Assembly: GCA_026162565.1 (NCBI GenBank)
Contig: JAOEIQ010000003.1
Coordinates: forward strand, 353,684-417,683
Length of the DNA stretch: 64,000 bases
Direction: 5' to 3'
Origin: Flavobacteriaceae bacterium NBU2973
GTDB taxonomy: Bacteria > Bacteroidota > Bacteroidia > Flavobacteriales > Flavobacteriaceae
This document shows, in pieces, positions 58,684 to 64,000 of this stretch. Each line of letters begins with the position of its first letter. Within the stretch, counting starts at the first letter, position 1. The translations under genes and the position numbers were made by a program. The notes beneath the pieces were generated by a model. It was not told the origin of the DNA and did not search any database. It was given only the letters and a program-made list of their open reading frames with translations.

Positions 58684-59742
58684 ATGCTCAACTTATACAA
58701 TACCCAAATTGAAAGTTTATCTATACATAAAGTAGGTAATAAAAGTAGAAACGAAAATATATTTTTATCCTCTAAACCATTTTTGTTAGATGATGAAATG
58801 ACACCTTTACTAAAAGAATTTTTCTTTAAATCTTTTAGACTAAAAGAAGAAAGTTACTATCAATTTTCTAATGAGGTAGATGTAGAGTTTAATCAGTTAT
58901 ATACAATTGTTTCAGAAATATTCTCTAATCCTGATTCGGCTCATATCAATTCAAAAAAAATCGCCTCTCACCTTTTCGAACAGTCACAGCATCCTCACAT
59001 TAAAAGTGGTGAGGTTTATGTAACATATCTCGAAAATATTTCTTTAGATAATGAAAAGGTAAATGCAGTTGGTATTTTTAAAAGTGAAATAAAGCAAGAT
59101 TTTATTCAATTTGAAGAGAATGCCAATGATTTAGAAATTATTCTACAACAAGGTATTAATCTTGGCAAACTAGATAAAGGTTGTTTAATTTTTGATGTCA
59201 ATAAAGAAGAAGGTTATAAAATTTTATCTGTAGATAGTAACCGTTATGATACTAAATATTGGTTAGAACATTTTTTAGGAGTCAATACATTAGCAGATGA
59301 GAATTTTTACACCAAAAAGTATTTAAAACTGTGTCAAGATTTTGCTAAAGATGTAGTTTTTCCTGCAGAAGATAAAAAGGAAGAGGTTATGTTTATGAAT
59401 CGTGCTGTAAATCATTTTGCAAAAAACGATCGGTTTGAAGAAACAGCCTTTTTAAATGATGTTGTAGAAAACCCTACTCTTATTCCAGAATTTAAACATT
59501 ATAAAGTAGAACGTGGTCCAAAGTACAAGCTTGAGGACGTTTCTGAATTCCCAATTGCCAATAAAGCAGTTTCAACAGCTAGAAAAACGATTAAAAACAC
59601 CATCAATCTTGATACTAATATTCAAATAAAAATGGATTTTATAAATCCTGAATCTGCCGAGCGATTTGTAGAAAAAGGTTGGGACGAAGAAAAGCAGATG
59701 TATTACTATTTAGTTTACTTTAATAAAGAGCAAAAAAATTAA
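58684..59742 (+). CDS. nucleoid-associated protein (NdpA/YejK family)
   Basis: This 352-residue protein belongs to the NA37/YejK family: LSIHKVGNKSRNENIFLSSK at the start, then KKIASHLFEQSQHPHIKSGE and VYVTYLENISLDNEKVNAVG-IFKSE. ILSVDSNRYDTKYWLEHFLG and FYTKKYLKLCQDFAKDVVF follow. E. coli YejK binds the nucleoid and affects topoisomerases. The role here is assumed to be similar. The start follows directly after a heptamer tandem repeat. Confidence 0.9.
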   Translation: MLNLYNTQIESLSIHKVGNKSRNENIFLSSKPFLLDDEMTPLLKEFFFKSFRLKEESYYQFSNEVDVEFNQLYTIVSEIFSNPDSAHINSKKIASHLFEQSQHPHIKSGEVYVTYLENISLDNEKVNAVGIFKSEIKQDFIQFEENANDLEIILQQGINLGKLDKGCLIFDVNKEEGYKILSVDSNRYDTKYWLEHFLGVNTLADENFYTKKYLKLCQDFAKDVVFPAEDKKEEVMFMNRAVNHFAKNDRFEETAFLNDVVENPTLIPEFKHYKVERGPKYKLEDVSEFPIANKAVSTARKTIKNTINLDTNIQIKMDFINPESAERFVEKGWDEEKQMYYYLVYFNKEQKN

Positions 59743-59747
59743 ACTAA

Positions 59748-60458
59748 TTGAATTGTTTAAACTGTAATACCGATTTTGAAGGTCAATTTTGCCCAAATTG
59801 TGGTCAAAGAGCTGGAGTAAGTCGTATAGATTTTAAAACTTTTACAGATAGTGTAATATCTAGTCTAACTGACACAAACAAAGGGTTTTTATTTAATTTA
59901 AAAAACCTGACTTTAAAACCTTCAGATACTGTTAATGGATGGCTTGATGGTAAACGTAAACAAGCCCTAAATCCTATTAGTTATATTATTATTGCAGTTA
60001 GTGTTTATTTAATTGTATCTAGCTTTTTTGGAGTTGATTTTAAATCTTCAAAATCTTTAGATGAAAATCCAGATGGTTCATTGTTTAATTATAGTTTTAA
60101 AACGGGTTATTTTGTAGCAAAATATATTAAATATCTATTCCCTTTAATTGCTATTTATTTTGCCTTTTTTACTAAATTATTTTTTAAAAGAAGAAATCTA
60201 TATGAGCACATCATTATTAATTGTTTCGTGGTTGGACAAGCCATATTTTTAAGTTTAATAGCTTATCCAATTCTCAAACTACCTATAATGTTTAATCCAC
60301 TAATTTATTTACTGATAATAGTTTTTTACTTTTTTGTATTCAAAAAATACACAAGTCCTATTGAGATTTTGATAGGCTCTCTAATTACTATGTTTTTAGG
60401 AGTATTACTTCAATTTCTTATTCCTCTTACTGTCTTGTATCTGATAGATTTATTTTAA
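59748..60458 (+). CDS. DUF3667 domain-containing membrane protein
   Basis: This 236-residue protein starts with a zinc-ribbon-like motif, NCLNCNTDFEGQFCPNCGQR, with two CxxC pairs. An amphipathic part follows (RIDFKTFTDSVISSLTDTNK, GFLFNLKNLTLKPSD) and then about five membrane segments. DUF3667 proteins are common in Bacteroidota and have no known function. The start codon is TTG, 5 bp after the previous gene, so it is co-transcribed with the nucleoid-associated protein gene. Confidence 0.9.
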   Translation: MNCLNCNTDFEGQFCPNCGQRAGVSRIDFKTFTDSVISSLTDTNKGFLFNLKNLTLKPSDTVNGWLDGKRKQALNPISYIIIAVSVYLIVSSFFGVDFKSSKSLDENPDGSLFNYSFKTGYFVAKYIKYLFPLIAIYFAFFTKLFFKRRNLYEHIIINCFVVGQAIFLSLIAYPILKLPIMFNPLIYLLIIVFYFFVFKKYTSPIEILIGSLITMFLGVLLQFLIPLTVLYLIDLF

Positions 60459-60533
60459 TTCTATTAAAAACATCTGTAACAAATTTTTATTTTGGTCGTC
60501 AAGTGTATATACAACCGATCAAAAAACAACATT

Positions 60534-61430
60534 TTGGAAACGATTCTTACCATCAATAACCTAACAAAAAAGTTTGGTTATCTAACAGCAGTTAAAGACT
60601 TATCATTTACCATAAACAAAGGCAATGTTTATGGCATACTTGGCCCAAACGGAAGTGGAAAATCTACAACTTTAGGTATTGTATTAAATGTTGTAAATAA
60701 AACTCATGGCGATTTCAGCTGGTTTGATGGAGCTGTAGACACGCATGAAGCTTTAAAAAAAGTGGGAGCAATCATTGAACGCCCAAACTTTTATCCATAT
60801 ATGTCTGCAGCTCAAAACCTAAAATTAGTTTGTAAAATTAAAGGTGTTGACACGAGTAAAATTGAAGAAAAATTAGAAGTAGTCGGCCTATTAGATAGAA
60901 AAGACCATAAGTTTAAAACCTACTCGCTAGGTATGAAACAACGACTAGCAATTGCATCTGCTTTATTGAATGATCCAGAGATTTTAATTTTAGATGAGCC
61001 TACAAATGGATTAGATCCTCAAGGAATTCATCAAATAAGAGAGATCATAAAAACAATTGCAAACAATGGCACCACTATACTTTTAGCGTCTCACCTTTTA
61101 GATGAAGTTGAAAAGGTATGTTCTCATGTTGTTGTATTACGAAAAGGAGAAAAATTATACTCTGGACGAGTGGACGAGATGATCTCTAGTCATGGTTTCT
61201 TTGAATTAAAGTCCGATAAGCATAACGAATTAAAAAAACTTTTAGAAGATCATAATTCTTTTGGAAATATAAAAGAACAAGATGGTTTACTAACGGCTTT
61301 TTTAAATGAACCAATGGAAGCTTCCTCTTTTAACAAACTCATGTTTGACAAAGGGATTACCTTATCGCATTTAGTTAAACGTAAAGAAAGTTTAGAAGAG
61401 CAATTTTTACAACTTACAGACAATAAATAA
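60534..61430 (+). CDS. ABC transporter ATP-binding protein (DrrA-like, ABC-2 exporter)
   Basis: The protein has an ABC domain with YGILGPNGSGKSTTLGIVLN (Walker A), TYSLGMKQRLAIASALLNDP (signature) and ILILDEPTNGLDPQGIHQIR (Walker B), then ILLASHLLDEVEKVCSHVVV. The C-terminal 80 residues are a domain of the kind found in DrrA/NatA-type exporters. The longest frame starts at a TTG at 60492, but TTG at 60534 gives the usual METILTINNLTKKFG beginning and lies after a near-consensus -7 element. The permease gene lies 88 bp downstream. Confidence 0.92.
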   Translation: METILTINNLTKKFGYLTAVKDLSFTINKGNVYGILGPNGSGKSTTLGIVLNVVNKTHGDFSWFDGAVDTHEALKKVGAIIERPNFYPYMSAAQNLKLVCKIKGVDTSKIEEKLEVVGLLDRKDHKFKTYSLGMKQRLAIASALLNDPEILILDEPTNGLDPQGIHQIREIIKTIANNGTTILLASHLLDEVEKVCSHVVVLRKGEKLYSGRVDEMISSHGFFELKSDKHNELKKLLEDHNSFGNIKEQDGLLTAFLNEPMEASSFNKLMFDKGITLSHLVKRKESLEEQFLQLTDNK

Positions 61431-61433
61431 AAA

Positions 61434-61498
61434 CCTGCCCAGAGCTTGTCGAAGGGTCAATCAAAAAATAATAGGTGATTTCGAGAACCTCAATCACC
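61434..61498 (+). repeat. REP-like dispersed element and hairpin between ABC genes
   Basis: CCTGCCCAGAGCTTGTCGAA with GGGTC (61434-61458) is another member of the dispersed word family. It is followed by a perfect 7-bp stem, GGTGATT (61474-61480) with AATCACC (61492-61498). It lies between ATPase and permease genes of one transporter, so it may adjust their relative expression. Confidence 0.6.
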
Positions 61499-61518
61499 AA
61501 AACTAAAATCAACCAACA

Positions 61519-62343
61519 ATGATCAGACTTGTACAATTAGAATTACAAAAGCTGCTTTTAAATAGAACGAGTAAAATACTCATATTCGTTTCATTTATTT
61601 TACCATTTACAGTATTAATTCTGTCTTCAATAAAAATAAATTTCTTTGGTTTTTTCACTCTAGAATTGGGTGAACTTGGGATTTTCAACTTCCCTATTAT
61701 TTGGCATATTACAACCTTTTTTGCGTCTCAATTTAAATTTTTCTTTGCTATTGTAGTTGTAAGTATGATTGGTAATGAGTACAGTAATAAAACGCTCAAA
61801 CAAAACCTTATCGATGGTTTAAGTAAAAAAGAGTTTATACTCTCTAAATTTTATACAATAGTCTTTTTCTCACTGTTAGCAACAGTATTAATTGCTGTAG
61901 CTTCATTTTGTATTGGATTGTACTATTCTAGTTATACAGAATTTAATATTATAATACTTGAAACTGAATTCTTACTTGCTTACTTTGTCAAGTTAGTAGG
62001 CTTCTTCAGTTTATGTTTATTCTTTGGAATGTTAGTAAAACGCTCTGCTTTTGCTTTAGCATTTTTATTCATTCTCTACATACTGGAATGGATTATTTTT
62101 GGTCTAATTGCATGGAAATCTACAGCTGATTTTGCTTTTAAAGTAAAGAACTTCCTTCCTTTAGAATCCATGTATAAGCTCATAGACGAGCCATTCCGTA
62201 GAATCGTCATGACTAAATTTCCAGACAAAAATGAAATAGCTTATGATTATGCTGTACATTGGTACGAAATAGCTATTGTTTTAGGCTGGACTGCCTTATT
62301 GGTATTTTTATCGTATAGATTATTAAAAAAGCGCGATTTGTAG
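61519..62343 (+). CDS. ABC-2 type transporter permease
   Basis: This 274-residue protein has six hydrophobic segments. VQLELQKLLLNRTSKILIFV at the N-terminus, FFFAIVVVSMIGNEYSNKTL and KQNLIDGLSKKEFILSKFY are the pattern of ABC-2 permeases that work with DrrA/NatA ATPases. It probably forms a homodimer with the ATPase upstream. The substrate is unknown; lipids, peptides or drugs are possible. It is not similar to the polysaccharide exporter permease at 20323-21192. Confidence 0.9.
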   Translation: MIRLVQLELQKLLLNRTSKILIFVSFILPFTVLILSSIKINFFGFFTLELGELGIFNFPIIWHITTFFASQFKFFFAIVVVSMIGNEYSNKTLKQNLIDGLSKKEFILSKFYTIVFFSLLATVLIAVASFCIGLYYSSYTEFNIIILETEFLLAYFVKLVGFFSLCLFFGMLVKRSAFALAFLFILYILEWIIFGLIAWKSTADFAFKVKNFLPLESMYKLIDEPFRRIVMTKFPDKNEIAYDYAVHWYEIAIVLGWTALLVFLSYRLLKKRDL

Positions 62344-62350
62344 TATATTT

Positions 62351-62368
62351 ATAAGCAATTGCGCTTAT
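62351..62368 (+). promoter_or_regulatory. inverted repeat before the large secreted protein gene
   Basis: ATAAGC and GCTTAT form arms around AATTGC, 2 bp before the ATG at 62371. It could be an mRNA hairpin that covers the translation start. Confidence 0.3.
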
Positions 62369-62370
62369 GA

Positions 62371-64000
62371 ATGAAAAAGATACTACTACTATACTTTTTA
62401 GTCAATTTTTGCTTCGTCTTTTGCCAAGGTGAAGCGACTAATTGGGCATTTGGAAATGGTGCTGGCTTATCGTTTGATTTAGCAAGCGGAACAGTTACAG
62501 CTATAAACTCCTCTGTAAGCACCAACGAAGGATGTTCCAGTATTTCTAATGCTGATGGAGAACTTTTGTTTTACACAGATGGCAGAACTGTTTGGGACAG
62601 AAATAATCAAATCATGCCTAATGCCGATTATTTTGGTGGTAATGGTTTATTAGGTGATCCATCAAGTACATCTTCTGGGTTAATTGTACCACATCCAACT
62701 AATCACGATTTATATTACATTTTCACTGTAGATGAACCTCATCATAATAATGCTTGGGCATTTCCAAATCAAGGACCAGCCGATCAAAATGGGAATTCAG
62801 TTGGAGCCTACCAAGAAACATTTGGTAATTTTCAAACAGTTCCTAATGATGATGATGGTTTCAATAATGGATTTAATTATTCTCTAGTAGATTTATCCTT
62901 AAATAATGGTTTAGGAGATGTAGTTGATAGTGAAAAGAACATACCTCTACTTACTTACGATCCTACAAATACAGAGCAATCTTTATACAAATGTGCAGAA
63001 AAAATTACAGCTGTTCAAGGCGAAGATTGTAATTCTTTTTGGGTTATTACTCATTTTGTAGATTCATTTTATGCTTTTAAAATTGATGAAAATGGCGTAG
63101 ACCTAGATCCAGTTATTTCTACTTTAAGTCCAACCATAATTACAGATGGTTACAGACGAAATGCCATTGGTTATATGAAGTCCTCTCCTGATGGTAAAAA
63201 ATTAGCTATATGTCATGCACAAAATTTTAATTTACCAAGTGATGTGAACGCTTCTCAAAATACAGGTAGTTTTTGGCTATATGATTTTGATAATTCTACA
63301 GGAGTAGTAAGTAATGGTTTAGCACTTTTAGAAAACACACCTAGTTACGGAACCGATTTTTCATCCGACTCAAAAAAGCTTTATGTTACTTCTGGAAATG
63401 CTGTTATTCAGTTTGATTTAGATAATATCAACCTACAAACAACCGTCTTTCAAGGTTCGAGTTTTATGCCTGCCGTTCAACTAGGTCCTAATAACAAAAT
63501 TTATGTAGCAAATACCGGAAACTCAAATGCTTTAGACGTAATTGAAAACCCTCTTGAACTTGGACAGGCTTGTAACTATAATCCTTCTGGTCAATCGCTT
63601 CTTCCTGGAACTAGTGCTACTCTAGGACTCCCTCCATTTATTACATCGTTTTTTTCTCAACAAATAGATATTATTGATAATGATGATTCCTCAATATCTA
63701 CTTTTCTAGAGCTTTGTGAAGGTGAAAGTTATACATTAGAAGCAGAAGATATTCCAGGCGCTAATTACACTTGGTTTTTTGATGGAAATCAATTAACTGA
63801 AAGTGACTTTGATTTAGAAATAACAGAATCTGGTTTTTATTCGGTAATTATTGATCAAATTCCTGACGATTGCAGTCTAACTATCAATGGTGAAGCCACA
63901 ATTGAAATCATAGACTTACCAGAAGAGATAAACACAACCCTCTTTCAATGTGATGAAGATGGCATACCAGATGGTTTTACAACCTTTAACCTCTCTCAAG
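62371..64000 (+). CDS. large secreted protein with propeller-like domain, 5' part (cut by window edge)
   Basis: An open frame from the ATG at 62371 runs to the right edge, giving about 543 residues. It starts with a signal peptide (KKILLLYFLVNFCFVFCQGE). The first 400 residues are a propeller-like region seen in flavobacterial T9SS type B cargo: NWAFGNGAGLSFDLASGTVT, DGELLFYTDGRTVWDRNNQI, FWVITHFVDSFYAFKIDENG, SPDGKKLAICHAQ and QLGPNNKIYVANTGNSNALD. An Ig/PKD-like stretch begins near residue 450 (LELCEGESYTLEAEDIPGAN), followed by a second beginning (LFQCDEDGIPDGFTTFNLSQ). Such proteins usually carry many such repeats and a C-terminal T9SS type B sorting domain. That domain lies outside the window. 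Confidence 0.9.
   Translation, partial: MKKILLLYFLVNFCFVFCQGEATNWAFGNGAGLSFDLASGTVTAINSSVSTNEGCSSISNADGELLFYTDGRTVWDRNNQIMPNADYFGGNGLLGDPSSTSSGLIVPHPTNHDLYYIFTVDEPHHNNAWAFPNQGPADQNGNSVGAYQETFGNFQTVPNDDDGFNNGFNYSLVDLSLNNGLGDVVDSEKNIPLLTYDPTNTEQSLYKCAEKITAVQGEDCNSFWVITHFVDSFYAFKIDENGVDLDPVISTLSPTIITDGYRRNAIGYMKSSPDGKKLAICHAQNFNLPSDVNASQNTGSFWLYDFDNSTGVVSNGLALLENTPSYGTDFSSDSKKLYVTSGNAVIQFDLDNINLQTTVFQGSSFMPAVQLGPNNKIYVANTGNSNALDVIENPLELGQACNYNPSGQSLLPGTSATLGLPPFITSFFSQQIDIIDNDDSSISTFLELCEGESYTLEAEDIPGANYTWFFDGNQLTESDFDLEITESGFYSVIIDQIPDDCSLTINGEATIEIIDLPEEINTTLFQCDEDGIPDGFTTFNLSQ

Overview
The window looks like a chromosome segment of a marine-type member of the Flavobacteriaceae (Bacteroidota). 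Four signs support this. The DNA is AT-rich. Many genes carry the Bacteroidota -7 promoter element TAnnTTTG. There are type IX secretion (T9SS) sorting signals. Typical family markers occur (DUF2795 upstream of secA, DUF3667, DUF5606, DUF2911, WbqC). The genus cannot be fixed from the sequence alone. No rRNA, tRNA, CRISPR array, prophage or intact insertion sequence was seen.

Positions 1-28,440 hold one large surface-polysaccharide locus, almost all on the minus strand and tightly packed, so it reads from 28,440 down to 1. It starts with export and regulation genes (Wza-type lipoprotein, Wzc-type tyrosine kinase) and an initiating sugar-phosphate transferase. Next come UDP-sugar enzymes (UDP-HexNAc dehydrogenase, UDP-HexNAc 4-epimerase, another SDR epimerase/dehydratase) and an ABC exporter (Wzm/Wzt type). 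The rest are assembly and decoration genes: methyltransferases, three sulfotransferase-like proteins, a DegT aminotransferase with a WbqC protein, six consecutive GT2-type glycosyltransferases, neuA-neuB-neuC for CMP-sialic acid, a polysaccharide deacetylase, a GNAT acyltransferase and three GT-B type transferases, the last cut by the window edge. Together they predict a sialylated and probably sulfated glycan built on undecaprenyl phosphate.

Positions 28,546-46,100 are mostly housekeeping: an ABC-F ATPase, a methyltransferase, a cobalamin adenosyltransferase, a DUF2795 protein, secA, an M23 peptidase, an ECF sigma/anti-sigma/adhesin-like operon, a DUF2911 protein, meaB, PAP2 phosphatase, a MATE transporter, peptide deformylase and ruvX. 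The 706-bp gap between ruvX and dapD (45,576-46,281) holds what looks like a tandem array of minus-strand structured RNA units. Each begins with a GTGAC-N14/15-GTGTC motif and ends in a Rho-independent terminator hairpin. I consider this the most novel item in the window.

Positions 46,282-54,501 hold dapD followed by a probable lipopolysaccharide core locus: a GT9 heptosyltransferase-like protein, two sugar-kinase-like proteins, two GT2 transferases and a protein with the EEG and HP motifs of bacterial sialyltransferases. A T9SS-secreted Asp-box propeller gene sits inside this locus. It is flanked by a direct repeat of the 3' end of the neighbouring kinase gene. Positions 54,549-64,000 hold Sua5/YrdC, CCA-adding enzyme, a GNAT protein, heme A synthase, a pRiA4b ORF-3-like protein, a nucleoid-associated protein, a DUF3667 protein, an ABC-2 type transporter pair and the 5' part of a large secreted protein that runs off the window.

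Intergenic spaces also carry a dispersed REP-like family (TCGAGCGGAGTCGAGA and relatives), a MITE-like inverted-repeat element after secA and two 7-bp tandem repeats. Several genes appear to start at TTG. In three genes the -7 element lies only 4-5 nt before the ATG, which suggests leaderless mRNAs.
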